From Agromyces albus (GTDB taxonomy: Bacteria; Actinomycetota; Actinomycetes; Actinomycetales; Microbacteriaceae), in assembly GCF_030815405.1 (NCBI RefSeq), contig NZ_JAUSWX010000001.1, forward strand, positions 3,162,001 through 3,226,000: 64,000 nt of DNA. The letters run 5' to 3'. The notes beneath the pieces were generated by a model. It had not been told where the DNA came from, did not search any database, and saw nothing but the letters and a program-made list of their open reading frames with translations. This document shows, in pieces, positions 8,460-17,067 of the stretch. A program made the translations under genes and the position numbers. Numbering within the stretch: position 1 is the first letter of the stretch; every line of letters begins with the position of its first letter.

Positions 8460-9515
8460 TCAGCGGCGACCGGAGCCGTGCGCGGCCTCGATGTGCTCGA
8501 GTACGCCGACCGCGTCGGCCGGATCGACGGGCATCGGTGCTCCGCGCAACAGGGCGTCGGCGAGCCCGCCGTAGAAGCCCGCGTAGTCGCCGCGCTCCAT
8601 CGGCTCGGGGTGAACGTCGTCAGCCGCCCCGACGACGCCCCACCGTTCCTCGGGCGTCTCGCCGAATCCGGGATCGGTCGGCCGCGCGCCCGCGAGCAAG
8701 GCCGGCTCCTGGCCGTCGAGGCCCCAGCTCGTGAACCCGGCTTCGGAGCCGAGCACGTGGAGCCGAGGCCCGAACGCCGGGGCGACCGAGCTCATCCAGA
8801 GGTGGGAGGTAACGCCCGAGGCGTGCTCCAACGCGAGGAAGACATCATCGTCGGCCGCGGCATCCGCTCTCCTCGAGCGCACCTCGGCGTGCAGTTCGGC
8901 GACCTCGCCGAAGAGCTGCACGGCCTGGTCGATGAGGTGAGTGCCGAGGTCGAAGAGGATGCCTCCACCGTCGGCGACCGGCGTCGCGGTCTTCCACGAG
9001 GCGGGCGGCTGGGGCTTCCACCACTCGAACCGCGACTCGAACCGGCGCACCTCGCCGAGCCGGCCGGACCCGATGAGCCGCCGGACGGTGCGGAAGTCGC
9101 CGTCCCACCGGCGGTTCTGGAACACGGTGAGCGGCACGCCGAGGCGGCGAGCCCGCTCGACGAGGGCCGCGCCTTCAGCCGCGGTCGTCGCGAACGGCTT
9201 GTCGACGACCACGGCGAGTCCGGCGTCGAGGGCGGCCGCGGCGATCGTCGCGTGCGTCGCGGGCGGCGAGCCGATGACGACGAGGTCGAGCACGTCGCGG
9301 CGGTCGAGCACGTCGTCGAGCGATGCGACGACGGCGGCCGACGGATGCTCGGCCGCGGCATCCGCTCGGCGGCGCTCGTCGCTCGTGACGATGACGTCGA
9401 GCGAGAACTCGGGGTTCGCGGCGAGGAACGGCGCGTGGAAGATGCGGCCCGAGGTGCCGAAGCCGATGACGGCCGTGCGGATCGGCGCCGCGGGCGACAT
9501 CCGCGCGCCGCTCAC
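8460..9515 (-). CDS. Gfo/Idh/MocA-family NAD(P)-dependent oxidoreductase
   Basis: A 351-residue protein with an N-terminal Rossmann fold ([15 protein letters not shown]) and the family motif DKPFATT, followed by the alpha/beta domain ([15 protein letters not shown] with the usual His). Members oxidise sugars, inositols and related polyols with NAD(P). The start GTG 9515 overlaps the TGA of the upstream ATPase gene (GTGA), indicating coupled translation; ATG 9500 is an alternative. Location with an amino-acid importer and a FAD oxidase suggests it acts on the sugar part of a conjugate. Confidence 0.85.
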   Translation of the reverse strand: MSGARMSPAAPIRTAVIGFGTSGRIFHAPFLAANPEFSLDVIVTSDERRRADAAAEHPSAAVVASLDDVLDRRDVLDLVVIGSPPATHATIAAAALDAGLAVVVDKPFATTAAEGAALVERARRLGVPLTVFQNRRWDGDFRTVRRLIGSGRLGEVRRFESRFEWWKPQPPASWKTATPVADGGGILFDLGTHLIDQAVQLFGEVAELHAEVRSRRADAAADDDVFLALEHASGVTSHLWMSSVAPAFGPRLHVLGSEAGFTSWGLDGQEPALLAGARPTDPGFGETPEERWGVVGAADDVHPEPMERGDYAGFYGGLADALLRGAPMPVDPADAVGVLEHIEAAHGSGRR

Positions 9516-10282
9516 AGCACCTCCGAGAGGAAGCGCTGCAGGCGCGGACTCTTCGGGCGGTCGAACAGGTCTTCCGGAGTGCCCGCCTCGACGACGCGGC
9601 CCTCATCCATGAACACGACCTGGTCGGCGACCTTCCGCGCGAAGCCCATCTCGTGGGTGACGACGAGCATCGTCATGCCGCGCTGGGCGAGGCTCGCCAT
9701 GAGGTTCAGCACGCCCTTCACGAGTTCAGGGTCGAGCGCGCTCGTGGCCTCGTCGAAGAGCATGACCTCGGGCTCCATCGCGAGAGCGCGGGCGATCGCG
9801 ACCCTCTGCTGCTGGCCGCCCGAGAGATCGCGGGGCCGGTGGTCGGTGCGGTCGCCGAGACCGACCTCGGCGAGCCGCTCGTTCGCGATGCGGTTGGCCT
9901 CGGCACGCGAGAGTCCCTTCACGTTCCGTAAGGCGAGCGCGACGTTCTGCTCGGCGCTGTGGTCGGGGAAGAGGTTGAAGTGCTGGAAGACGAGCCCGAT
10001 GCGACGGCGCACCGAGTCGGGCTTCTGGGTGAGCACGCTCCGGCCGGCGAGCAGCACGTCGCCGCTCTTCGGTTCGTGCAGGCGGTTCACGCCCCGCAGG
10101 AGGGTCGACTTGCCCGAGCCCGACGGCCCGATGATGCACGTCGTCGTGCCGGGCGCCACCGCGAGGCTCACGTCGGTGAGCACATCGATGTCGCCGTAGG
10201 CCATCGAGAGGTCGACGAGCTCGAGGCTCGAGCCCTCGTAGAGGTGGCCGTCTGCGACGGGCACTGGCGAGGTGGAGGTCAT
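9512..10282 (-). CDS. polar amino-acid ABC transporter ATPase (GlnQ/HisP type)
   Basis: A 256-residue ABC ATPase with Walker [10 protein letters not shown], signature [15 protein letters not shown] and Walker [15 protein letters not shown]. The wording around the Q-loop ([12 protein letters not shown]) is typical of the polar amino-acid uptake family. Its ATG overlaps the permease TGA (ATGA). It energises uptake through the adjacent permease with the binding protein at 11178-12020. Confidence 0.93.
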   Translation of the reverse strand: MTSTSPVPVADGHLYEGSSLELVDLSMAYGDIDVLTDVSLAVAPGTTTCIIGPSGSGKSTLLRGVNRLHEPKSGDVLLAGRSVLTQKPDSVRRRIGLVFQHFNLFPDHSAEQNVALALRNVKGLSRAEANRIANERLAEVGLGDRTDHRPRDLSGGQQQRVAIARALAMEPEVMLFDEATSALDPELVKGVLNLMASLAQRGMTMLVVTHEMGFARKVADQVVFMDEGRVVEAGTPEDLFDRPKSPRLQRFLSEVL

Positions 10283-11067
10283 GTGTTGCTCCCGTAGGTG
10301 AGGGGCTGGACGGGGGTGATCTCCTCGACCTCGTCGAGGCCGCTCTTCGGCGGCGCGGCCTTCCGCCGGCCGGTGCGGAACCGATCGTCGAAGAAGTTCA
10401 CGAGGTGGGTGAGCGGCACGGTGATGACGAGGTAGAAGAGGCCCGCCATCACGAGCGGCGACAGGTTGCCGGTGAGCACCGCGGCGTCCTGTCCGACCCG
10501 GAACAGCTCGCGCTCCGAGACGAGGAGGCCGAGGAAGTACACGAGGCTCGAGTCCTTCACGATCGCGATGAACTGGTTCACGAGCGCCGGGAGCACCCGC
10601 CGGATGCCCTGCGGCACGACGACGAGGCGCATCGCCTTGCCGTAACTCATGCCGAGGGCGCGGCACGCCTCGAGCTGGCCGCGGTCGACGCTCTGGATGC
10701 CCGCCCGGAAGATCTCGCCGATGTAGGCGCTCGCGATGAGGCTGAGGGCGAGGATGCCGAGCGGATACGGCGAGGGGCCGAAGACCTGCTGGCTGAACCT
10801 GGCGAAGCCCTGCCCGATGAGGAGGATCGTGAGGATCGCGGGCAGGCCCCTGAAGACGTCGGTGTAGATGCGCGCCGGCACCCGCAGCCAGCGCGAGGTC
10901 GAGATGCCCATGATCGCCACGATCATTCCGAGCACGACGCCGATGACGGTCGCCCAGATCGAGATCACGAGGGTGTTCACGAGCCCGACGCCGAGCAACT
11001 GCGGGAAGACCTGCCACATCGCGTCGAAGTCGAAGAAGGTCTTGATGATGTTGTCGAGCCAGTCCAT
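10279..11067 (-). CDS. polar amino-acid ABC permease (His/Glu/Gln/Arg/opine type)
   Basis: A 262-residue inner-membrane permease with about five helices. The EAA loop is [23 protein letters not shown], and [12 protein letters not shown] is a characteristic early segment of the family. Only one permease gene is present, so it likely forms a homodimer. It is separated from its binding-protein gene by 110 bp that contain a 13-bp stem. Confidence 0.92.
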   Translation of the reverse strand: MDWLDNIIKTFFDFDAMWQVFPQLLGVGLVNTLVISIWATVIGVVLGMIVAIMGISTSRWLRVPARIYTDVFRGLPAILTILLIGQGFARFSQQVFGPSPYPLGILALSLIASAYIGEIFRAGIQSVDRGQLEACRALGMSYGKAMRLVVVPQGIRRVLPALVNQFIAIVKDSSLVYFLGLLVSERELFRVGQDAAVLTGNLSPLVMAGLFYLVITVPLTHLVNFFDDRFRTGRRKAAPPKSGLDEVEEITPVQPLTYGSNT

Positions 11068-11092
11068 GGTGTGCTCCGGTGGTGGGGGATGA

Positions 11093-11163
11093 TCCGGTGC
11101 GGGTCACGCGACGCTGTACGCGAGTGCTGCTGTGCGCAGATGCTCTGCACGACCCGCACCGGA
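11093..11163 (-). other. long-range intercistronic stem-loop
   Basis: TCCGGTGCGGGTC (11093-11105) and GACCCGCACCGGA (11151-11163) form a perfect 13-bp stem around a 45-base loop. It lies between the binding-protein gene and the permease gene of the same leftward operon. Such hairpins often protect the 3-prime end of the binding-protein message or attenuate read-through. Confidence 0.6.
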
Positions 11164-11177
11164 GTGCTCGCGGTGAG

Positions 11178-12020
11178 CTATTCGGTCTGCTCCGCCGACG
11201 GCAGGTACTGCTCGGGCATCGGCGAGCCCGGGAACCACTTCTCGTAGAGCTCCTTCCAGGTGCCGTCCTCCATCGCGGCGGCGAGCGCCTCGTTGAGCGC
11301 CTGCTGGAACTCGGTGTTGCCCTTCGCGATCGCGAACCCGGCCGGTGCGTCGAACGAGGGGATGTCGAGCGCGTTCACGAGCCCGTACTGCTCGCCGTAC
11401 TCCTTGGCGGCTTCGTAGTCGAGGAAGTGCGCGTCGATGCTGCCGCTGTTTACCGCCGAGATCGCGGCGTTGTTGTCGGGGAAGCGAACGAGCTCGGTCT
11501 CGGTGAAGTGCTTCACCGCGTAGGCCTCCTGCAGGGTGCCCTGCACGACGCCGAGGCGCTTGCCGGCGAGGCCGGCCTCGTCGGCGATGCCCGCGTCGGG
11601 ATGTGCCATCACGGTGAGGTACCCCGCGAGGTAGCCCTCCGAGAAGTCGACGGTCTGCTTGCGCTCGTCGGTGATGCCGATGGCGGCGACGCCGACGTCG
11701 AACTGGCCGTTCGCCACAGCGGCGAGGAGGCCAGAGAAGTCCTGGCCGGTGAAAACGACGTCGTCGACGCCGATGCGGCTCGCGACATCCGTGAAGAGCT
11801 CGACGTCGAAGCCGGTGAACTCTCCCGACTCGTCGGTGAAGGTGTAGGGCTTCGCGTCGCCGAGACTCGCGACCCGGATCTGGCCGGGGGTGATCAGGTT
11901 GTAGGGATTGTCTTCGGTCTCGGCGGCCGATCCGCCGCCGGCGCAGGCGGAGAGGGCGAGGGCGGCCGCCGCGGCGAGCGCGACGATCGCCGAGCGACGG
12001 TGGTGCGTACGTTGCGTCAC
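11178..12020 (-). CDS. polar amino-acid-binding lipoprotein of ABC importer
   Basis: A 280-residue extracellular solute-binding family 3 protein with a lipoprotein signal peptide and lipobox LSAC near residue 25. Family features seen are [33 protein letters not shown] and a C-terminal [11 protein letters not shown]. The start is GTG 12020 after AGGAACTCCC. It is the first gene of the operon and lies directly downstream of two operators shared with the divergent LacI regulator. The ligand could be an amino acid, an opine or an Amadori amino acid. Confidence 0.9.
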   Translation of the reverse strand: MTQRTHHRRSAIVALAAAAALALSACAGGGSAAETEDNPYNLITPGQIRVASLGDAKPYTFTDESGEFTGFDVELFTDVASRIGVDDVVFTGQDFSGLLAAVANGQFDVGVAAIGITDERKQTVDFSEGYLAGYLTVMAHPDAGIADEAGLAGKRLGVVQGTLQEAYAVKHFTETELVRFPDNNAAISAVNSGSIDAHFLDYEAAKEYGEQYGLVNALDIPSFDAPAGFAIAKGNTEFQQALNEALAAAMEDGTWKELYEKWFPGSPMPEQYLPSAEQTE

Positions 12021-12104
12021 GGGAGTTCCTGTTCTGTGGGGGTTCGATGCAGTGGGTGATGCGGGAAACGCGAGGCGCCGAAGCGGGAAAGCCTCGAGCT
12101 CTTG

Positions 12105-12145
12105 TTGAGACCGGTCTCAATGTCGTAGATTGAGACCGGTCTCAA
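12105..12145. promoter_or_regulatory. two identical LacI-type operators
   Basis: The perfect 16-bp palindrome TTGAGACCGGTCTCAA occurs at 12105-12120 and again at 12130-12145, centres 25 bp apart, with only nine bases between. The central CG and the ACCGGT core are typical of LacI-family sites. Both copies lie between the binding-protein gene and the divergent LacI gene, so the regulator probably represses the operon and itself. Confidence 0.88.
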
Positions 12146-12209
12146 TGCGTTTCTGGGACAGTACTCCGCGCTCGAGACATCCGTCAACACTTTTCTTCCT
12201 GGAGCATCG

Positions 12210-13280
12210 ATGGCATCAGATTCGGCGAACGGCCGCCGCGAGACCACCGTGAGCGATGTCGCGGCGGCCGCCAAGGTCTCGAAGGCCACCGCCGCGCGAG
12301 CGCTCGGCGACTACGGCGCCGTGAGCGACGCCGTGCGCGATCGCGTGCTCGCGGCGGCCGAGCAGCTCGGCTATCGGCCGAATGCCCTGGCCAAGACGAT
12401 GAGCACGGGCAAGTCGCACACGATCGGCATCGTCGTCGGCGACATCGAGAACCCGTTCTTCGCGCAGGCGACGAGGGGAGTGTCGGATGTCGCGAAGGCC
12501 GCCGGGTTCGACCTCCTGCTGTCGAACTCCGACGAGGAGGTCGACGCCGAAGACAGCGCGATCGCGGTGCTGCTCGCGAAACGCGTCGACGGGCTCATCG
12601 TCGCGCCCGCGTCATCCGTCGACACGCAGAGCCTGCAATCGGCGATCGCGACGGGCCGGCCGCTCGTGCTCTTCGACCGTGCAGCCGAGGGCGTCGACGT
12701 CGACACCGTCGTGGCCGACAACCGCGCGGGCGCGAGCCGGCTCGCCGAGCTGCTGCTCGCAGCCGGGCATCGGCGCATCGCGTTCGTCTCGACGATCGGC
12801 CATCCCGCCGAGTACCGGGCCGGCGACCGCCTGGCCTCGAGCTCGGTCGGCGATCGCGTCGCGGGCTTCGTCGCGTCGCTTCAGGAGGCCGGAGTGCCGG
12901 AGCCCGAGCGATTCGTGCGTCTGAACGCGCGCCGCGATGGCGTCGACACCATCGTTCGCGAACTGCTCGGCGATGGCGCCACCGCGATCGTGGCATCCGA
13001 CAGCCTCGTGGCCCAGGCGGCGTTCCGCACCATTCGCGACCTGGGGCTCGTGATCCCCCACGACGTGTCGCTCGTGGCGTTCGACGACGCCGACTGGACG
13101 AGCCTCTCGGCGCCCGCGATCACCGTGATGTCGCAGCCGATCCACGAGATCGGCGCCGAGGCTGCGCGACTGCTCGTGCGCCGGATGGCCGGCCACGGCG
13201 GCCCCGCCGAGACGACGGTGCTGCCACAGCGACTCATCGAACGAGAGTCGATCGCACCGCCGCGCCCGCCGGTCCGATGA
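12210..13280 (+). CDS. LacI-family transcriptional regulator
   Basis: A 356-residue regulator. The N-terminal helix-turn-helix reads TVSDVAAAAKVSKATAARAL with hinge YRPNALAKTM near residue 55, then a periplasmic-binding-like effector domain (GIVVGDIENPFFAQ, IPHDVSLVAFDD). The ATG follows CTGGAG. It is divergent from the amino-acid importer/oxidase operon and separated from it by the twin operators, so it is the likely local repressor, induced by the transported compound or a breakdown product. Confidence 0.93.
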   Translation: MASDSANGRRETTVSDVAAAAKVSKATAARALGDYGAVSDAVRDRVLAAAEQLGYRPNALAKTMSTGKSHTIGIVVGDIENPFFAQATRGVSDVAKAAGFDLLLSNSDEEVDAEDSAIAVLLAKRVDGLIVAPASSVDTQSLQSAIATGRPLVLFDRAAEGVDVDTVVADNRAGASRLAELLLAAGHRRIAFVSTIGHPAEYRAGDRLASSSVGDRVAGFVASLQEAGVPEPERFVRLNARRDGVDTIVRELLGDGATAIVASDSLVAQAAFRTIRDLGLVIPHDVSLVAFDDADWTSLSAPAITVMSQPIHEIGAEAARLLVRRMAGHGGPAETTVLPQRLIERESIAPPRPPVR

Positions 13281-13305
13281 TCGCGTAGCGCCGGGCGCCG
13301 GCACG

Positions 13306-13344
13306 GCGAAGCCCGCCCTGCCTGGGCGGCGGGGCGGGCTTCGC
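13306..13344. terminator. bidirectional terminator hairpin
   Basis: A perfect 12-bp stem (GCGAAGCCCGCC / GGCGGGCTTCGC) lies between the converging LacI regulator and hsp20 genes. Confidence 0.7.
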
Positions 13345-13363
13345 GGGCGTGTTCGCCGGTGGG

Positions 13364-13798
13364 TCAGCTGGCCGAAGCCGTGACCTCCTTCTCGGCGCGC
13401 GGGGCGGCCTGCACGGCCACCTTGCGCGGCTTGGCCTGTTCACTCACCGGGATCACGACGCTCAGCACGCCGTTCTCGTAGTGTGCGCTGATGCCCGCAG
13501 TGTCGAGGCCGTCGCCCAGCGTGAGCTGGCGCAGGAACGACCCGCTCGGCCGCTCGCGCACGAGCCACTGCGTCTCCTCTTCGGAACGCAGGGTGCGCTC
13601 AGCGCGAATGGTGAGCAACTGCCCGTCGATGTCGACGTCGACCGAGCCCGGGTCGACCCCCGGAAGGTCGGCGTTCAGCACGTAGTGATCTCCGTCACGG
13701 TGCAGATCGATGGGCATGACCCGCGGTCCCTGCCTCGAGTCGAGCATGCTCGTAGCGAGGCGATCGAGCTCACGGAACGGGTCCCAGTACATTGCCAT
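13364..13798 (-). CDS. hsp20: Hsp20 small heat-shock protein
   Basis: A 144-residue alpha-crystallin-domain chaperone that holds unfolding proteins. Motifs seen are DHYVLNADLPGVDPGSVDVD, the ERPSGSFLRQ strand and the alpha-crystallin signature SAHYENGVLSVVIP near the C-terminus. The start ATG follows a strong ribosome site (AGGGAGGAG). Upstream are a HAIR element and a CIRCE element, so expression is likely repressed by both HspR and HrcA and released by heat. Neither regulator gene is in the window. Confidence 0.95.
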   Translation of the reverse strand: MAMYWDPFRELDRLATSMLDSRQGPRVMPIDLHRDGDHYVLNADLPGVDPGSVDVDIDGQLLTIRAERTLRSEEETQWLVRERPSGSFLRQLTLGDGLDTAGISAHYENGVLSVVIPVSEQAKPRKVAVQAAPRAEKEVTASAS

Positions 13799-13839
13799 GG
13801 CTACTCCTCCCTAGTGCCGCGTTGCGGCGTTGTTCAAGA

Positions 13840-13860
13840 CTTGAGTCGATGTCGCTCAAG
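13840..13860 (-). promoter_or_regulatory. HAIR element (HspR site)
   Basis: Read toward hsp20 the arms are CTTGAGC-N7-ACTCAAG, one base away from the HAIR consensus CTTGAGT-N7-ACTCAAG. It lies in the leader between the putative -10 and the hsp20 start, where HspR binding would block transcription. Confidence 0.9.
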
Positions 13861-13870
13861 TACCTTCAGA

Positions 13871-13897
13871 TTAGCACTCTCCACATGAGAGTGCCAA
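13871..13897 (-). promoter_or_regulatory. CIRCE element (HrcA site) overlapping the hsp20 promoter
   Basis: Read toward hsp20 the arms are TTGGCACTC-N9-GAGTGCTAA, one mismatch from the CIRCE consensus TTAGCACTC-N9-GAGTGCTAA. TTGGCA and GCTAAT, 16 bases apart within the element, could be the -35 and -10 boxes, so HrcA would cover the promoter itself. It is 10 bp from the HAIR element. Confidence 0.92.
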
Positions 13898-13957
13898 GAT
13901 GCCAATCGTCAAGAAATTGCCGCAATCCGGGGCCGGATGTCGCCGCAAGAACTCCGC

Positions 13958-14746
13958 TCAGCGCAGCTGCACGAGCTCCGTGATGTCGTCGTCGGGCAGC
14001 ACGTCGGCGACGGCGGAGACCTCGATCGCCTCGACCGTCACGTTGCCGCCATACGCGCTGAGGAACGCCGTGTCGGCGGCATCGCGCCCGGTGGCGATGC
14101 GCACGAGCGACGAGCGCGGGGCGAGCGTCGTCGCATCCACGACGTGCCATGCGCCCTCGACATGGGCCTCGGCGACGGCGTGGAAGTCCATCGGGTCGAG
14201 CCCGGGCGCGTACACCGCGGCGAGCCGGGCGGGCACGTCGAGGGCCCGCAGCAGGCCGATCACGAGGTGCGCATAGTCGCGGCACACGCCCTCGCCGCCG
14301 AGGAGGGTGCGGATCGCGCCGTCCGTCGGCAGGCTCGACCCCGGCACGTACGTGAGGCGAGTGCCGACCCACGAGCTCACCGCCGCGAGGAGTTCGCGGC
14401 CCTCGAGACCCGAGAACTCGGCGCGAGCAGTGGCGGCGAGGTGGTCGGCCTCGCAATAGCGACTCGGCCGGAGGAATTCGAGCAGCTCGAGCTCGGTGAC
14501 GGATGGCGCCTCGGCCTGCTCCTCGATCCTGGCCGAGTAGCTCATGGTGAGCGAACCCGCCGCGACGTCGACGATGTGGATGCGGCTGCCCGCGGCATCC
14601 GTCACCTCACGCGCTTTCACCAGCGCGCCGTCGTGCCGAAGCTCGAAGCGCTCCTCGGCCGGGCGGTCGGCCACCGCGACGATGAACGCGAGACGCGCCA
14701 GGTCGTCGATGTGGAGGGCGAGTTCGGCGGACACGGTTCGCTGCAT
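13958..14746 (-). CDS. transglutaminase-like cysteine protease-fold protein
   Basis: A 262-residue protein from ATG 14746, which has GAGGG upstream; a GTG at 14809 would add 21 residues. The N-terminal beta-rich part resembles the bacterial transglutaminase N-domain. The core shows the catalytic triad Cys155 (GEGVCRDYAHL), His189 (MDFHAVAEAHV) and Asp204 (WHVVDATT). Soluble members of this family act as proteases or amidases of unknown substrate; no signal peptide is seen. It is divergent from the FUSC-like gene. Confidence 0.85.
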   Translation of the reverse strand: MQRTVSAELALHIDDLARLAFIVAVADRPAEERFELRHDGALVKAREVTDAAGSRIHIVDVAAGSLTMSYSARIEEQAEAPSVTELELLEFLRPSRYCEADHLAATARAEFSGLEGRELLAAVSSWVGTRLTYVPGSSLPTDGAIRTLLGGEGVCRDYAHLVIGLLRALDVPARLAAVYAPGLDPMDFHAVAEAHVEGAWHVVDATTLAPRSSLVRIATGRDAADTAFLSAYGGNVTVEAIEVSAVADVLPDDDITELVQLR

Positions 14747-14823
14747 GGAGAGCCCTCGTTCGAGCGGGCGGAGCGTGCCGAGCGGCACTGCTCCATTCTC
14801 GCCCAGCACGTACGCGCCACGGC

Positions 14824-14829
14824 TAGCCT
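14824..14829 (+). promoter_or_regulatory. -10 box for leaderless start at 14836
   Basis: TAGCCT followed by six bases and the ATG of the FUSC-like gene; no ribosome site is present, so the mRNA probably begins at the start codon. Confidence 0.55.
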
Positions 14830-14835
14830 TGGCGC

Positions 14836-15864
14836 ATGAACTTCACCGCGACGTTCCGGGCGACGAAGCGTGTGCCGATCCTGCAGGTGCTGAAGGCAGC
14901 GGTCGCGACGATCGCGGCGTGGCTCGTGGCCGGCTGGCTGATCCCGGGGCCGCTGCCGGTGTTCGCGGCGATCGCAGCGCTGCTCGTCGTGCAGCCCAGC
15001 GTCAACCAGTCGTTCGGCAAGGCGATCGAGCGCAGCATCGGCGTGATCCTCGGCGTCGTCATCGCGACGGGCATCTCGCTCGGGCTCGGCCAGAGCAGCT
15101 GGATCATCCTCGCCGCCATCATGATCGCGATGCTCGTCGCGTGGGCGCTCAAGATGACGCCCGGCACCTCGAACCAGGTCGCGATCAGCGCGATGCTCGT
15201 GCTCGCACTCGGATCCGCGTCACCCGAATACGCGTTCGATCGCGTGATCGAGACGCTCATCGGCGCCGCGATCGGCATCGTCGTGAACGCGCTCATCGTG
15301 CCGCCCGTGGCCGTGGCGCCCGCCCGCGGCGAGGTCGCGCTGCTCGGAGGCGAGCTCGCGGCATCCGTCGACCGCCTCGCCGACGCGGTCGAGCAGCGAC
15401 GATCCCCCGGCGCGGTCGATGCGCTCATGATCGAGGCCCGGCTGCTGCGACCGATGCGGGATGCCGCGGATGCCGCGATCGCCGCCGGCGAGGAGTCGCT
15501 CACCCTCAACCCGCGCCGGTCGGCGCACCGCTCGGAGCTCGTGCAGCTGCGGGAGCTGCTCGAACGCCTGAGCCCCATCGTCACCCAGGTCATCGGCATG
15601 ACGCGCGCGTTCGCCGACCACTACGACGACGCGCTGCACGACGAGCCCACCGTGCGGGCGATCGCCGAGCAACTGCGACGGGTCGCGCACGACGTGCGCC
15701 TGCTCGTGCGCGTGGCCGAACCCGAGCCCGAGCCGATGACGTCGGAAGTGCCCGCGCTGACGTCGGCGCTCGTGGTGACGCCGCCCAAGTCGGGGCACTG
15801 GATCCTCGTCGGCTCACTCATGGAAGACCTGCGGCGCATCCGCGGCGAGCTCGTCGGCGATTAG
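14836..15864 (+). CDS. FUSC-like/aromatic acid exporter-type membrane protein
   Basis: A 342-residue protein with about five or six membrane segments in residues 15-155 (for example AAWLVAGWLIPGPLPVFAAI), then a soluble helical C-terminal half with heptad-like stretches. The layout resembles the FUSC/ArAE efflux family, whose members export aromatic acids; this one is a short single-repeat version. The segment VVQPSVNQSFGKAIERSIGV fits the family. No regulator adjoins it, so the substrate is unknown. Confidence 0.72.
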   Translation: MNFTATFRATKRVPILQVLKAAVATIAAWLVAGWLIPGPLPVFAAIAALLVVQPSVNQSFGKAIERSIGVILGVVIATGISLGLGQSSWIILAAIMIAMLVAWALKMTPGTSNQVAISAMLVLALGSASPEYAFDRVIETLIGAAIGIVVNALIVPPVAVAPARGEVALLGGELAASVDRLADAVEQRRSPGAVDALMIEARLLRPMRDAADAAIAAGEESLTLNPRRSAHRSELVQLRELLERLSPIVTQVIGMTRAFADHYDDALHDEPTVRAIAEQLRRVAHDVRLLVRVAEPEPEPMTSEVPALTSALVVTPPKSGHWILVGSLMEDLRRIRGELVGD

Positions 15865-15918
15865 CGCACCAGCGATCCACGCTGTGCAGTGAGCCTCCCT
15901 CACCCGGCGACGCCTGCC

Positions 15919-15924
15919 TAGACT
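15919..15924 (+). promoter_or_regulatory. -10 box for leaderless start at 15931
   Basis: TAGACT followed by six bases and the GTG start; this supports the GTG as the true start. Confidence 0.55.
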
Positions 15925-15930
15925 GGGCGC

Positions 15931-17067
15931 GTGCTCTTCGCCGTCATCGTGTTCGCGGTCATTCCCGCGTTCCTCATCCTCGGGTTCGGCCTCGCCGCGC
16001 GTGCGGTCGCCGCCCAACGGGTGACACCGGGCGTCGTGCAGTATGCGCCCGAGCGCGGGTCCACGGTGTTGCGCGACGCGCTGCTGCTCGAGGCCGACCG
16101 GCGTGCGGCATCCGCTGCCCTCATCGATCTCGCGGTGAAGCGCAAGGTGAAGATCGTCGCTGGCAGCAGGCGAGAGCCGATCGGCGTCGAACTCGAATCG
16201 AACGTCATCCTCACCGCCGAAGAGGTGGCGCTGCTCGAGGTGTTGTTCGGCCCCGAGCACACCCCGGGGCGCGTGCGCCGCTTCTCGTCAGCCAGGCGGG
16301 CACTCGGCAGCCGGCTGCGCACGCTCGTGTTCACCACCGAGCACGCCCTCGCTCGCGATGGCCTCATCGCCGAACGCCGCGTCACCTGGCCCGGCGTGAC
16401 GCTCACCGTGCTCGCCTATCTCGGCATGCTCGTCGAGGTGCTGTTCCTCGTCTTCACCATCATCGATGGCGACTGGCCGGCACTCATCCTCACGATCGTC
16501 GCCCTGGCGGCCACCGTCGCCACGATCTTCGTCACGCCCGGGTGGTGGCGGCACTTCCTGCCGCCGTCGCAACCGAAACGAGAACACCTCGCGGGGCTGC
16601 GCCAGTACATGGAGCTCGCCGAGGCCGATCGACTGCGAGTGCTGCAGTCGCCGAGCGGGGCGATGCTGCGGGCGACGGATGCCGCGAGCGGCCGAGTCGA
16701 GCTGCGTGCGACGGATGCCGCGGCCGGTGCCGGTGCCGGCCCCGCGAGCTCGCCGAGCGACGAGCCCCAACCCGACGCCGCCGCCGACCCGCTCGCCCGC
16801 TTCCACCTGCACGAGCGCCTGCTCCCCTACGCCATGCTCTTCGGACTCGAACGCGAGTGGATCGCCAAACTCAAGCTCGACGGCGCCGCCGTCGAGCGCA
16901 CGAACCTCGACACCGTGGGCGACCTCCTCGAGTTGACCGCCGAGATCGCCGACGCCATCGACGCGGTCGGGAGCCTCAGCGAGCTCCCCGCAGCCGTCGG
17001 CGATCTCACCGACGGCGCCGGTTCCGTCATCACCGCCGTGAGCGACATCTTCGACCTGTTCCCATGA
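15931..17067 (+). CDS. DUF2207-like membrane protein
   Basis: A 378-residue protein. One membrane segment lies at the very N-terminus (residues 2-24) and two adjoining ones around residues 155-200. The middle (GVVQYAPERG, LIDLAVKRKVKI) and the segment LRQYMELAEADRLRVLQSP with LLPYAMLFGLEREW match the C-terminal half of the DUF2207 family; the usual N-terminal DUF2207 extracellular domain is missing. Function is unknown. It contains two Ala-Thr-Asp-Ala repeats encoded by the CGGATGCC motif. It overlaps the following hydrolase gene by four bases (ATGA). Confidence 0.65.
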   Translation: MLFAVIVFAVIPAFLILGFGLAARAVAAQRVTPGVVQYAPERGSTVLRDALLLEADRRAASAALIDLAVKRKVKIVAGSRREPIGVELESNVILTAEEVALLEVLFGPEHTPGRVRRFSSARRALGSRLRTLVFTTEHALARDGLIAERRVTWPGVTLTVLAYLGMLVEVLFLVFTIIDGDWPALILTIVALAATVATIFVTPGWWRHFLPPSQPKREHLAGLRQYMELAEADRLRVLQSPSGAMLRATDAASGRVELRATDAAAGAGAGPASSPSDEPQPDAAADPLARFHLHERLLPYAMLFGLEREWIAKLKLDGAAVERTNLDTVGDLLELTAEIADAIDAVGSLSELPAAVGDLTDGAGSVITAVSDIFDLFP

